Of a DNA stretch of 64,000 nucleotides, positions 1-8,980 are shown piece by piece. The notes under the pieces are model-generated. The model saw nothing but the letters and a program-made list of their open reading frames with translations, was not told where the DNA came from and ran no database searches. Made by a program: the position numbers and the translations under genes. This DNA comes from an uncultured Carboxylicivirga sp. GTDB lineage: Bacteria > Bacteroidota > Bacteroidia > Bacteroidales > Marinilabiliaceae. Location of the stretch: the NCBI RefSeq assembly GCF_963668385.1, contig NZ_OY764327.1:992001-1056000 (forward strand), given 5' to 3'. Numbering within the stretch: position 1 is the first letter of the stretch; every line of letters begins with the position of its first letter.

Positions 1-2
1 AA

Positions 3-344
3 ATTGGCTATCAACTACCACTAAACCTAGATAAAGAAGAAGTTAATGGAGTTATGCAACAATATAATTCTCCTGCCCCCGCTGCCTTATTAGCCTTTTT
101 AGACTCAAACAGTTTTGAAGATGCAATACGAAAAGCCATCTGGATTGGTGGTCCTACTAATACTATAGCTTCAATTACAGGAGGATTGGCTCAGGCATAT
201 TATAAACACATTCCCAAAGCTTTAATACGAAAGACTTTATCAAGAATTGATCCTAACATGGAAAATACGGTTCAAAAATTTGAGAGTCTCTTTTGCAACG
301 AAGTTCTTCATACAAATGCAGATATAAAGTTTAACTTCCATTAA
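3..344 (+). CDS. ADP-ribosylglycohydrolase-like protein, C-terminal part (cut by window edge)
   Basis: The frame is open from the left edge, so this is the end of a longer gene. The ATG at 54 is internal. The translated tail carries the C-terminal signature of the DraG/ADP-ribosylglycohydrolase family: an Ala-Ile block followed by WIGGPTNTIASITGGLAQAYY. In the family this site usually reads GGDTDT or GGDSDT, and its two aspartates bind the metal ions; here they are Pro and Asn. The fold is therefore well supported, but the usual hydrolase activity is doubtful. The gene converges on lon and shares a bidirectional terminator with it. The upstream part is not visible, so other motifs cannot be judged. 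Confidence 0.72.
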   Translation: MGYQLPLNLDKEEVNGVMQQYNSPAPAALLAFLDSNSFEDAIRKAIWIGGPTNTIASITGGLAQAYYKHIPKALIRKTLSRIDPNMENTVQKFESLFCNEVLHTNADIKFNFH

Positions 345-348
345 ATAA

Positions 349-374
349 AAAAGGTCAGCTAATGCTGACCTTTT
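349..374. terminator. Bidirectional intrinsic terminator between convergent genes
   Basis: Perfect 11-bp stem AAAAGGTCAGC / GCTGACCTTTT with a TAAT loop. It has an A-run on the left and a T-run on the right, so it can stop transcription of both the left-edge gene and lon. Confidence 0.9.
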
Positions 375-377
375 CTA

Positions 378-2831
378 TTAAATCTCTAATGGCTTTTTAA
401 CCTTTTCATCAAGTAAGGCAAAATCCAAAACCTCTGATATTTCCTTCACAAAGTGGAAAGTTAATCCTTCGAGGTACATATCATTGATTTCGTCAATATC
501 TTTTTTATTATCCTGCGATAGCATAATATCAGTTATACCTGCACGCTTAGCGGCCAAAATCTTTTCTTTAATGCCTCCAACAGGAAGAACCTTACCTCTC
601 AAGGTAATCTCTCCAGTCATTGCCAAACGCGCTCTGACCTTACGTTGCGTAAAACTAGATGCCAAAGAAGTAACCATTGTAACACCTGCAGACGGTCCAT
701 CTTTAGGAATAGCACCTTCGGGCACATGAACATGCACATTCCAGTCATCAAAGGTTTCAGTCTTCAATCCAAGCATTGAAGCATTAGCTCGTAAATATTC
801 AAGAGCTAAAACTGCTGACTCTTTCATTACATCACCCAAGTTACCTGTAAGAGTAAGTTTACCTTTTCCTTTACTGATACTACTTTCAACAAAAAGTATT
901 TCACCACCAACTGCAGTCCAGGCCAAACCAGTAACCACACCTGCTGTTGAATTATCTTGCCATTTATCTTTTGAAAAACGAGGAATTCCAAGATATTCAG
1001 CTACATCCTTAATAACTAAGTTTTTCTTAATTTCTTCGTCCTTGGCAATCTTCAAAGCTAACTTACGGCATAATTTAGCTAGAACTTTATTTAATTCACG
1101 AACTCCGGATTCACGAGTATATGATTCTACAATATAACCTAAGACATTCTTATTGATCGATAATTTTCCTTTATCAATACCGTGATTCTCCATTTGATGT
1201 GGCAAAAGGTGACGACGCGCAATCTCCACTTTTTCATCAAGTATATATCCACTAACATCAATCAGTTCCATACGGTCAAGCAAAGGCTGAGCAATGTTAC
1301 CAATAGTATTAGCTGTAGCAATAAACATTACATTGGATAAATCAAAATCAACTTCTAAGAAGTTATCATGAAAATGCTCGTTTTGCTCAGGGTCCAACAC
1401 TTCTAGCAGAGCCGAGGCTGGATCACCGTGAAAACTATTACTAATTTTATCTATTTCATCAAGGATAAAAACAGGGTTTGCCGAACCAGCTTTTTTAATA
1501 TTCTGTATGATTCGCCCTGGCATAGCACCAATATATGTTTTTCGATGGCCACGAATTTCGGCTTCATCATGCACACCTCCTAATGACATACGCACATACT
1601 TACGTCCAATCGCATCGGCTACCGATTTTCCCAACGAAGTTTTACCAACTCCCGGAGGTCCATATAAACAAATAATTGGGGATTTTAATTCACCTTTCAG
1701 TTTTAAAACAGCCAGATGTTCAAGAATTCGTTCTTTAACATTATCTAAACCATAATGATCACGGTTCAGAAATTTATCTGCTCTTTTTAAATCGTAATTA
1801 TCCTTAGTATATTCATTCCAAGGAATATCAATTAAGGTTTGCAGGTAATTATATTGTACCGAATATTCTCCAGCTGCAGGATTTAAACGCTGTAACTTGT
1901 CTATCTCTTTATCAAAAAGATCTGCAACTTCTTTACTCCACTTTTTCTTCTCCGCTTTTTCTCTTAAATCACGAACTTCCTGTTCAATAGGACTAGAACC
2001 TAATTCATCCTGAATGGTTTTAATCTGTTGTTGAAGAAGATATTCACGTTGTTGCTGATCAATATCCTGTTTAACTTTACTCTGAATATCATTTTTCAGT
2101 TCTTGCATTTGTACTTCGCGTGCCAAATGCTCTAGGAGGGACATTCCACGATCCAACAAACTTTCGAACTCAAGTATCTTTTGTTTTTCTTCAACTGACA
2201 TTTCAGAATTAGATCCAACAAAGTTGATCAGGAAACCATCACTTTCGATATTTTTAATAGCAAATGATGCCTCTGGTGGAATATGAGATGATGCCTTAAT
2301 AACACGTAATGATAAATCTTTAATTGAACTAACAACTGCTTCGAATTCACTCTTAGTAGTATCATTTGGTAATTCATCTTCCAAACCTGTCACTTTGGCC
2401 ATATGATAAGGCTCATCAGTTGTTATTTCATCAAGACGAAACCGTTTTTTCCCTTGAATAATTACGGAAGTAGAATCATCAGGCATTTCAAGAATCTTGA
2501 TTACCTTGGCCATGGTTCCCACCTCATACAAATCAGCTTGTTGAGGATCATCCACTTTAACATCACGCTGAGCAACAGCACCAAAAAAACCTTTATTCCG
2601 TTGCACATCTTTGATTAATTGCAACGATTTGGCACGCCCTAACGATATTGGAATGATAACTCCTGGAAACAACACTGTATTTCGAAGTGGTAAAATAGGC
2701 AAAGTGTCAGGCACTTCAAGCTCATTTACACTCTTCTCATCACCCTCTGCAACAATCGGAATAAACTCAGCATCAGATTCAAACACATCTGAAAAGTAAA
2801 TACTATTTTGCTTTGTTTTATTTTTATTCAT
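378..2831 (-). CDS. lon: ATP-dependent Lon protease
   Basis: Cytoplasmic AAA+ serine protease that degrades misfolded and regulatory proteins. At 817 residues it has the normal length of a LonA. The N-terminal substrate-binding domain starts near residue 42 (LPILPLRNTVLFPG) and is followed by a long coiled coil near 230-310. The Walker A motif GPPGVGKTS lies near residue 394, and Walker B (FILDEIDK) follows. The C-terminal protease domain holds the catalytic Ser in DGPSAG (about residue 714) and the catalytic Lys in GGIKEK (about 757), which give the Ser-Lys dyad. The gene stands alone: convergent with the left-edge gene and separated from rpmE2 by a terminator. I see no clear heat-shock operator upstream. 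Confidence 0.98.
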   Translation of the reverse strand: MNKNKTKQNSIYFSDVFESDAEFIPIVAEGDEKSVNELEVPDTLPILPLRNTVLFPGVIIPISLGRAKSLQLIKDVQRNKGFFGAVAQRDVKVDDPQQADLYEVGTMAKVIKILEMPDDSTSVIIQGKKRFRLDEITTDEPYHMAKVTGLEDELPNDTTKSEFEAVVSSIKDLSLRVIKASSHIPPEASFAIKNIESDGFLINFVGSNSEMSVEEKQKILEFESLLDRGMSLLEHLAREVQMQELKNDIQSKVKQDIDQQQREYLLQQQIKTIQDELGSSPIEQEVRDLREKAEKKKWSKEVADLFDKEIDKLQRLNPAAGEYSVQYNYLQTLIDIPWNEYTKDNYDLKRADKFLNRDHYGLDNVKERILEHLAVLKLKGELKSPIICLYGPPGVGKTSLGKSVADAIGRKYVRMSLGGVHDEAEIRGHRKTYIGAMPGRIIQNIKKAGSANPVFILDEIDKISNSFHGDPASALLEVLDPEQNEHFHDNFLEVDFDLSNVMFIATANTIGNIAQPLLDRMELIDVSGYILDEKVEIARRHLLPHQMENHGIDKGKLSINKNVLGYIVESYTRESGVRELNKVLAKLCRKLALKIAKDEEIKKNLVIKDVAEYLGIPRFSKDKWQDNSTAGVVTGLAWTAVGGEILFVESSISKGKGKLTLTGNLGDVMKESAVLALEYLRANASMLGLKTETFDDWNVHVHVPEGAIPKDGPSAGVTMVTSLASSFTQRKVRARLAMTGEITLRGKVLPVGGIKEKILAAKRAGITDIMLSQDNKKDIDEINDMYLEGLTFHFVKEISEVLDFALLDEKVKKPLEI

Positions 2832-3048
2832 ATTAAGTCTTTCATAAAGGCAGACAACCTGTCAATATGTCTGCCGAGCTCATTAAAATACAACGTTTTC
2901 TATATAGTCAATAGACGTGCCAAAACTCCTAATCAATAATTTACATCCCAATAAGATGATACTTCTTATATTTAAAAGCTACACTATTTATCCACAAAAG
3001 TTACACTCCACAACATTAGTGTATCAATATCTAACCTATAAAAATACA

Positions 3049-3081
3049 AAAAAAGCTCCGGAATAATCCGAAGCTTTTTTT
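3049..3081 (-). terminator. Intrinsic terminator after rpmE2
   Basis: Inverted repeat AAAAAGCTCCGGA / TCCGAAGCTTTTT with one mismatch and an ATAA loop. It lies about 20 bp past the rpmE2 stop and ends in a T-run on the minus strand. Confidence 0.85.
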
Positions 3082-3100
3082 ATATCTTAACAAGTAGTTA

Positions 3101-3361
3101 TTACTTACGCTTGTCGAAATGTTTTTGATAACGGCTCATAAACTTATCAACACGTCCTGCTGTATCTACTAATTTCATTTTACCTGTGTAAAATGGGTGA
3201 GATGTGTTAGAAATTTCCAACTTCACCTGAGGATATTCATTCCCGTCGATTTCAACAGTGTCTTTTGTTGCAACAGTAGAACGAGTAATGAATGTTTCCC
3301 CGTTTGACATATCGGTAAAAGCTACCAATCTGTAATTATCCGGATGAATTCCTTGTTTCAT
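3101..3361 (-). CDS. rpmE2: 50S ribosomal protein L31, type B
   Basis: 86-residue large-subunit ribosomal protein. It begins MKQGIHPDNYRLV and contains the family block SHPFYTGK followed by GRVDKF. There is no cysteine at all, so this is the zinc-independent (C-minus) type B form, which many Bacteroidota use as their main or only L31. It is monocistronic, with a good promoter 46 bp upstream and a terminator directly downstream. Confidence 0.96.
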   Translation of the reverse strand: MKQGIHPDNYRLVAFTDMSNGETFITRSTVATKDTVEIDGNEYPQVKLEISNTSHPFYTGKMKLVDTAGRVDKFMSRYQKHFDKRK

Positions 3362-3406
3362 TGTTATATGCTTTAAATCCTTACTATTCTAATTCTATTC
3401 GGGCTG

Positions 3407-3437
3407 CAAAGATAATTCATAAAATATTAACGACAAA
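3407..3437 (-). promoter_or_regulatory. Bacteroidota-type promoter of rpmE2
   Basis: On the minus strand the -33 box TTTG (3434-3437) is followed after exactly 19 bp by the -7 box TATCTTTG (3407-3414). This matches the primary sigma factor consensus TTTG-N19-TAnnTTTG of Bacteroidota. The rpmE2 start codon lies about 46 bp downstream. Confidence 0.8.
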
Positions 3438-3454
3438 AGATTTAAGCACAGAAT

Positions 3455-4654
3455 TTACAAATCTTTTTTCACTTCGTCTCCATACTTTGTGTCTACAGGT
3501 ATCTGCGAAGCCCTTTCTTTGCTTATTTTCTGGCCATTAAAGAGACAACGATAGGTGACATGTTTTTTTCCAAATGCCGCCCCCATTGATTCTTGTAAAA
3601 CCCTCATCTTAGGATTAAAATCACCAACCCAAGATAATTCCAATTCTTTAAAATGCGGATTTTTCTTCATCACTTCGTTTAAATGCCAGAACAAACCCGA
3701 TTCGATACCTGAACGTTGAAATTTAGGTACAACACCCAAAATAACAACTCTGGCTCGTGTCATTTGTTTAGTTAGTTTACCCCAAATAAATTTTAATTTA
3801 TTGATGGTATTCATTTTTCCTTTAAACCCTTTTATTATCTGGTTGATATCAGGAAAAAGAACAATAAAACCGATAGGAGTATCTTTATGATAGGCAAACC
3901 AGATCAGATCTTGCATCATAAAAGATTTAGCCTTCTCGATAGTATTTTTTAATACTTCACGCTCAATCGGTTTAAAGTTCTCATGAAATCTCCACGCATC
4001 GTTATAAATTGTCTCAAAATCATTGTAATATTTGTCAGCCGCATTCCAGTTAAAATGTCTAAAATTAAATCCATCTCTTTTGACTACCCAATCAGCAATC
4101 TTCCAAAATCGCTCAGGAAAAGGCACCGTTAAATCAAGATGATTGGTTATTTGCTCAAAGTAATTTGCAAAACCATATTTTTCGTAAAACTTCTGATAAT
4201 ATGGAGGATTGTACTGCATACCAAAACCGGGTTGAGTAAACCCTTCAACCAATAAACCCCAGAAATTATCATTCTCCCCAAAGTTAATTGGTCCATCCAT
4301 GGCCTTCATTCCTCGTTTTTCGAGCCAATCTTTAGCAGTATCAAATAAAATAAAAGCAGCCTCCTCATCGTCTATACATTCAAAAAAACCCATCCCTCCC
4401 GTTGGCTGTTCATAACCATATGCTTTTTTATCATTGATAAAAGCAGCAACACGACCTATAACCCGCTTACCATCTTTTAATATAAAACGGGTAGCAGAAC
4501 CATGCGTAAAGAAAACATTTTGTAACGGGTCAAAAATCTCTTTGATCATTACATCCAACGGACGCACATACGCATCATCGTTGCGATATATAGAATCAAC
4601 AACATCTAAAAACTGCTTTTCCGAAACTGAATCTTTAACCTCAAATATCTTCAT
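3455..4654 (-). CDS. GNAT-fold acyltransferase-like protein (YghO-like)
   Basis: 399-residue soluble protein with no signal peptide. It resembles a conserved family annotated as GNAT-superfamily or YghO-like proteins in Bacteroidota. Visible signs are an N-terminal block FFTHGSATRFIL followed by VIGRVAAFIND (a GNAT-like beta-strand pair), the conserved GPINFGENDNFWGLLVEGF block near residue 120, and a C-terminal acetyltransferase-like segment (VVILGVVPKFQRSGIESGLFW, near 305-325) in the position of the acetyl-CoA loop. No substrate is known to me. It lies between rpmE2 and the class V aminotransferase, and the aminotransferase is closed off by its own terminator, so co-transcription is not implied. 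Confidence 0.6.
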   Translation of the reverse strand: MKIFEVKDSVSEKQFLDVVDSIYRNDDAYVRPLDVMIKEIFDPLQNVFFTHGSATRFILKDGKRVIGRVAAFINDKKAYGYEQPTGGMGFFECIDDEEAAFILFDTAKDWLEKRGMKAMDGPINFGENDNFWGLLVEGFTQPGFGMQYNPPYYQKFYEKYGFANYFEQITNHLDLTVPFPERFWKIADWVVKRDGFNFRHFNWNAADKYYNDFETIYNDAWRFHENFKPIEREVLKNTIEKAKSFMMQDLIWFAYHKDTPIGFIVLFPDINQIIKGFKGKMNTINKLKFIWGKLTKQMTRARVVILGVVPKFQRSGIESGLFWHLNEVMKKNPHFKELELSWVGDFNPKMRVLQESMGAAFGKKHVTYRCLFNGQKISKERASQIPVDTKYGDEVKKDL

Positions 4655-4661
4655 ATAGTAT

Positions 4662-4690
4662 AAAAAATGGTGAAACCATCGGCTTCACCA
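4662..4690 (-). terminator. Intrinsic terminator after the class V aminotransferase
   Basis: On the minus strand, a 7-bp stem TGGTGAA / TTCACCA is followed by a run of six T. It sits 28 bp beyond the aminotransferase stop codon and just before the start of the GNAT-like gene. Confidence 0.75.
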
Positions 4691-4717
4691 CAAAATTATA
4701 GGATTATTTTAATTTTC

Positions 4718-6187
4718 CTAAAAGCTAAACCAGTCTTCATAATCTTCAGGCATTTTAACTTTCACATCTTTGTGATAATATTCATTGCGGGATGCCTCGT
4801 ATCGATAATCATTTTTCCAATTCTGCCAGTTATTGGCAATTCCTTTCACTGCATCAATAACATAATTCAGCTCCTCGTCTGACATTGTTGGATGTATCGA
4901 CATACGAACCCATCCAGGTTTTTCTGACAAATCGCCATGATTAATTTTACTTGTTATTTTATTTGATGTATAGTAATCGACATGTAACAGATAATGTCCG
5001 TAGGTACCTGCACATGAACATCCACCACGAACCTGAATACCATACCTATCGTTTAGCATTCGAACAGCTAAATTAAAATGTAAATCATCAATATAAAAAG
5101 ATATAGCTCCTAACCGCTGTTCTGCATTATCTGCTAAAATATTCATTCCAGGTATAGTCTTAAACTCCTTAAATATCTTAGCAATCATCTCTTTCTCACG
5201 GGCATGAATATTTTCCACTCCCATTTCCTCTTTAAGCTTAATTACCATCGCAGCCTTAATCGATTGCAAAAAACCGGGAGTACCTCCATCTTCACGAGCC
5301 TCAATATCATCAATATACCTATACTTTCCCCAACGATTAGTCCAGTCAACGGTACCACCTCCGGAGTTATCTGGAGCTAGATTGTGATATAACGAACGAT
5401 TAAAAACCATTACACCAGAACTTCCCGGCCCTCCTAAAAACTTATGAGGAGAAAAGAATATAGCATCCAAACTTTCCTTAGGATCATCAGGGTGCATATT
5501 AATAGTATCGTAAGGAGCCGAAGCTGCAAAATCGACAAAACAAAATCCTCCATATTCGTGCATAATGCGAGCTAATTCGGAATAGGGTGTTCGTACACCT
5601 GTAACATTTGAACATGCTGTAAATGAACCAATCTTTAACGTTCTGTTCTCGTATTTTTTTATCTCTTTCCTTAACGAATCTGGATTAACCAACAAATTTT
5701 CATCAGGTTCAAGCACAACAACATCTGCATTTGTTTCGAGCCATGATGTATGATTAGAGTGATGCTCCATGTGTGTTATGAAAACAACTGGCCGGTTTTC
5801 GGGCGAGATGGAACAAAAATGCTTCACTTGCTCTGGAACCCTCATCCCCAAGATTCGTTGTAGTTTATTCACAACATAGGTCATTCCAAAACCTGCAGTT
5901 ATAATTATATCCTCAGAACCTGCATTAACGTGCTTCTTTATGATTTGATGTGATAACTTATACACATTAGTCATGATCATTCCCGAATCGCTCGACTCGG
6001 AATGTGTATTAGCCACCATTGGACCTATTTTCTCCTTTAATAAGTTTTCGATGGGTTCATACAATCTACCACTAGCAATCCAATCGGCATAAACCAAAGG
6101 CATCTCTCCGAAAGGAGTTTCAATAGTGGCATCATATCCAATTATGTTCTTTCGAAATTTTTCGAAATGAGATCTTAGCATACTCAT
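4718..6187 (-). CDS. Class V aminotransferase (cysteine desulfurase-like, PLP-dependent)
   Basis: 489-residue fold-type I PLP enzyme. Recognisable elements are the N-terminal YADWIASGRLY, the GGSGT-like ITAGFGMT segment, HMEHHSNHTSWLE (the conserved histidines above the PLP ring), the PLP-binding Asp in FVDFAASAPYD, and the Schiff-base Lys in SPHKFLGGPGSSGVM near residue 245. This layout is typical of the NifS/SufS/Csd group. A Cys-rich stretch GGCSCAGTYGHYL near residue 400 lies where desulfurases carry their catalytic cysteine, so a desulfurase or selenocysteine-lyase-like activity is possible. No suf or isc genes are nearby, so the pathway is unknown. A -7-like TATATTTG lies at 6241-6248 (minus strand), without a good -33 box. 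Confidence 0.8.
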   Translation of the reverse strand: MSMLRSHFEKFRKNIIGYDATIETPFGEMPLVYADWIASGRLYEPIENLLKEKIGPMVANTHSESSDSGMIMTNVYKLSHQIIKKHVNAGSEDIIITAGFGMTYVVNKLQRILGMRVPEQVKHFCSISPENRPVVFITHMEHHSNHTSWLETNADVVVLEPDENLLVNPDSLRKEIKKYENRTLKIGSFTACSNVTGVRTPYSELARIMHEYGGFCFVDFAASAPYDTINMHPDDPKESLDAIFFSPHKFLGGPGSSGVMVFNRSLYHNLAPDNSGGGTVDWTNRWGKYRYIDDIEAREDGGTPGFLQSIKAAMVIKLKEEMGVENIHAREKEMIAKIFKEFKTIPGMNILADNAEQRLGAISFYIDDLHFNLAVRMLNDRYGIQVRGGCSCAGTYGHYLLHVDYYTSNKITSKINHGDLSEKPGWVRMSIHPTMSDEELNYVIDAVKGIANNWQNWKNDYRYEASRNEYYHKDVKVKMPEDYEDWFSF

Positions 6188-6303
6188 TTTATTAAATATA
6201 TTATAAACACATTGATATTATTCTCATATCTACATTTATACAAATATACTATTTGATAATTGATGATTATATGACTTTTACCACGTTCGTAATTGATTTA
6301 CAA

Positions 6304-6990
6304 TTACCGCCCTTCAACAAACTGGATTTCACTAATTATCTCCTGAGCTATTAATTTAACCGATTCTGTATGTGACTTAGAAGCCTCATCAATCCATTGA
6401 TTTAATTTTGGAGTACTTTGACCAACTACTCTTAACATTTTTTTAATTACAAAAGCAAACGATTTGAGGAAAGAATAATTTGTCGAAAACAGATCAGCAT
6501 TAATCATTTCATCTATATCTTTTACATCACACTTCTCTGTATTCTGAACCTGCCAACCTTTACTATAATTAGCAAGTAAACGCAGCCATTCATTGTCAGA
6601 TTTTTTCCATTCTACCAATAGTTGATCCAAAACCGGCAATTGCCCCCACAAAAGCATAGAAGTCCGCTCAACCAAGTCGATATTATTAATCAAAACGCTC
6701 CATTCGCGACATCTTTCAATAGTCATCTCATTTTTAGGAACCAAAATAGCAGCTAAAAGCATAGTTTCTCTGATTTCTTTCAACCACAATCTCTCGGCCA
6801 ACCTATAATCAGAACGGTGCATCGTTGCCAATTCCCTTATGTGTGGAAACCCTACTCCATAATTTAATCGATAACGAATACCTCTCCCTTCCATCTGTCC
6901 AACAGTTGTACCATTCATTCGTAGTCTGATTTGATTTAAAATCAGCTCCAATTCGCCATCCAACTCCTTATTTTCGATAAAAAACTTCAT
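6304..6990 (-). CDS. DNA alkylation repair-like (AlkD-type HEAT) protein
   Basis: 228-residue all-helical protein without signal peptide. The segment GFPHIRELATMHRSDYRLAERLW, followed by a helix ending RETMLLAAILVP (near residues 48-85), resembles the HEAT-like repeats of AlkC/AlkD DNA glycosylases: an 'IRELA' helix, then 'LWxxxIxExRLLAA'. In AlkD such repeats grip DNA with alkylated bases. I cannot pick out the catalytic Asp/Trp set with certainty, and the rest of the protein is divergent, so glycosylase activity is inference. It is the first gene of the minus-strand run that ends at the aminotransferase. The 200 bp separating it from the divergent tRNA-His gene hold nothing else I recognise. 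Confidence 0.55.
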   Translation of the reverse strand: MKFFIENKELDGELELILNQIRLRMNGTTVGQMEGRGIRYRLNYGVGFPHIRELATMHRSDYRLAERLWLKEIRETMLLAAILVPKNEMTIERCREWSVLINNIDLVERTSMLLWGQLPVLDQLLVEWKKSDNEWLRLLANYSKGWQVQNTEKCDVKDIDEMINADLFSTNYSFLKSFAFVIKKMLRVVGQSTPKLNQWIDEASKSHTESVKLIAQEIISEIQFVEGR

Positions 6991-7139
6991 CTCTGCTATA
7001 TTTTACAAATTTTAACTATCTTACCTTTACATACAAATATCACTCTGAATTACAAATGATTATTTTCCAAAACAAAGATGTATTAACGGTGTAAAATAGG
7101 ACTACAAAGAAAAAGATTTAAATTTTTATTGCCTAACTA

Positions 7140-7171
7140 TTGCAAGATTCAATTCGATAATGTTATCTTTG
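7140..7171 (+). promoter_or_regulatory. Probable promoter of tRNA-His
   Basis: A TTGC box (7140-7143) is followed after 20 bp by TATCTTTG (7164-7171), a full match to the Bacteroidota -7 box. The mature tRNA begins about 20 bp downstream. Confidence 0.65.
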
Positions 7172-7190
7172 CATCGCTTTAAGAAAAAAT

Positions 7191-7265
7191 GGTGGATGTA
7201 GCTCAGTTGGTTAGAGCGCTGGATTGTGGTTCCAGAGGTCGCCGGTTCGACCCCGGTCTTTCACC
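7191..7265 (+). tRNA. tRNA-His (anticodon GTG)
   Basis: Cloverleaf with D-arm GCTCAGTTGGTTAGAGC, anticodon arm CTGGA-TTGTGGT-TCCAG (anticodon GTG) and T-arm GCCGG-TTCGACC-CCGGT. The acceptor stem GTGGATG pairs with CTTTCAC and leaves a U-U mismatch at pair 6-67. An extra G at 7191, opposite the discriminator C at 7265, supplies the G-1 identity base of histidine tRNAs. CCA is not encoded. It is monocistronic, with its own promoter and terminator. Confidence 0.97.
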
Positions 7266-7271
7266 CGAAAG

Positions 7272-7302
7272 AAAAAGGTTAGCAGTTTTGCTAACCTTTT
7301 TT
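7272..7302 (+). terminator. Intrinsic terminator after tRNA-His
   Basis: Perfect stem AAAAAGGTTAGCA / TGCTAACCTTTTT with a short loop and a T-rich tail, starting 6 bp after the tRNA. Confidence 0.9.
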
Positions 7303-7447
7303 CTTTTTAATTACTCCCAAAAAAACATCACGTTTTTTCTGTTAGTGTAAAATATTAGTCTATTAATTTTCGATACACTACGATACGACTAAAAAGGGCG
7401 CATTCATTCAGGTATTTTAGTATTTTTGATTATCGTAACAGTAAAAA

Positions 7448-8914
7448 ATGAATCGGACCAAATCCATAATCTGCACAATTGCTCTTTTAATATTCTCAGT
7501 TTCGAGTTATTCTCAAAACCTGATGGAGATTATTGAGAAAAGTGAAAAAACAGTATTTGAGTCACGCAGTTATAATAAGGAAGGAGAAACCATTGAAACA
7601 GCCGCTGGATTCTTTATTTCGGCCAACGGCTTAGCCATTACCAAAAGTTCGATATTTGAGAATGCCGATTCTGCTAATGTTCAATTACGTAATGGAAGAA
7701 ATTACAATATAACACGAGTGATTTCGGTGCATCCATACACCAATCTAGCACTCATAAAAGTTGAACCATCCCGATCGCGACAATTCAATTATCTTTTCCC
7801 ATCTAAAATATCGTTTAAAGAAAATGAAGATTTACTGACCATCACGAAACCCATTGAATCGGACGAGGAAGAAGGATCATATTTAACACCAATTACACAA
7901 ATTAAATATTTCCCATTCATAAGTCGTTCTGGCGTAATCAATCAATCTTTTACCTCTAATACTAACGGTGCACCCGCTATTAATTACAAAGGAGAATTAG
8001 TTGGCATCATCAATACATTACCTAAAAAACCTGAAAAAGTAGTGTTTAACTCTTACTTACTTAACGATTCAAACTGGATTGATATTAACCTACCGATTAA
8101 AAACATAAAACTTAATCCGGACTTAAGCGTATTATTCAGCCCCGAGATAAGCAGGGGCATTTGCAACCTTATTGTTGACAATTACATAGATGCAGCACGC
8201 GAATTTAGCAAACAAATAAATCTGATTTCAACAGATGTTGAAGCAAGATGCATGAGAGCTTATGCACGATATAAGTACAATAACAAAGTTGGAAGTAGAG
8301 ACGATTTTTCGGAATGCAACAAAATAGATCCACATTTTTTTCTTCAATACTATCTAAAGGGCTTGATCGATTTGGAAGAGAATAAGAAAAACGAGGCTCA
8401 AATAAATTTTACGTTATGCCTTGATAACAATCCAAATTTTGCCCCTGCTATTGTACAACAGGCAATGATTGACTTGGAACGAAGAGATAACATTCAAGAA
8501 GCATACAACCGTTGTACGGAAGCCATTTTTCACGATTCACTTGATGCAACAGCCTTTTATCAAAGAAGTCGTATCCGCTTTAAATATTCCGATAACAAAC
8601 AAAACATACTTGATGATATTAACCAAACCATCTACCTCAATCCGAATTCCCCGGGAATTTTTACCTTACGGGGAATAATGAGAGCTGATAACCAAGATAT
8701 ACTGGGAGCCATCGAAGATTACGATCGGGCCCTTGAGAAAGACCCAGAGGATGTTCATGCATACGTTAATAGAGGAATAGCAAAATACAACATTGGTCTT
8801 AAGGAAGAAGCCTGCCAGGACTGGAACAAAGCTGGTGAGCTAGGCAATTACGAAGTATATAAATATATCTCAAGATATTGCAAAGAAGTGGACAAAAGCA
8901 TCTATCCTAACTGA
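7448..8914 (+). CDS. Secreted trypsin-like pseudoprotease with TPR repeats
   Basis: 488 residues with a signal peptide (MNRTKSIICTIALLIFSVSSYS). Residues about 30-225 follow the fold of an HtrA/trypsin-like protease: ETAAGFFISANGLAITKSSIF, then TNLALIKVE, then NTNGAPAINYKGELVGI. In active relatives these positions read TNxHV, (D)LALLKV and GNSGGP. Here the catalytic His, Asp and Ser are replaced by Ser, Asn and Asn, so the domain is probably a binding module. Residues about 240-475 form tetratricopeptide repeats (for example AIEDYDRALEKDPEDVHAYV). The protein probably acts in the periplasm as a scaffold. A -7-like TATTTTTG lies at 7421-7428. The gene precedes prfB but is separated from it by 66 bp. 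Confidence 0.78.
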   Translation: MNRTKSIICTIALLIFSVSSYSQNLMEIIEKSEKTVFESRSYNKEGETIETAAGFFISANGLAITKSSIFENADSANVQLRNGRNYNITRVISVHPYTNLALIKVEPSRSRQFNYLFPSKISFKENEDLLTITKPIESDEEEGSYLTPITQIKYFPFISRSGVINQSFTSNTNGAPAINYKGELVGIINTLPKKPEKVVFNSYLLNDSNWIDINLPIKNIKLNPDLSVLFSPEISRGICNLIVDNYIDAAREFSKQINLISTDVEARCMRAYARYKYNNKVGSRDDFSECNKIDPHFFLQYYLKGLIDLEENKKNEAQINFTLCLDNNPNFAPAIVQQAMIDLERRDNIQEAYNRCTEAIFHDSLDATAFYQRSRIRFKYSDNKQNILDDINQTIYLNPNSPGIFTLRGIMRADNQDILGAIEDYDRALEKDPEDVHAYVNRGIAKYNIGLKEEACQDWNKAGELGNYEVYKYISRYCKEVDKSIYPN

Positions 8915-8980
8915 CAAGTCTATTATTTTTAAACCAAAATATCACCTTGGTTTGTTACCTTTGCAATAAATACAAAATCA

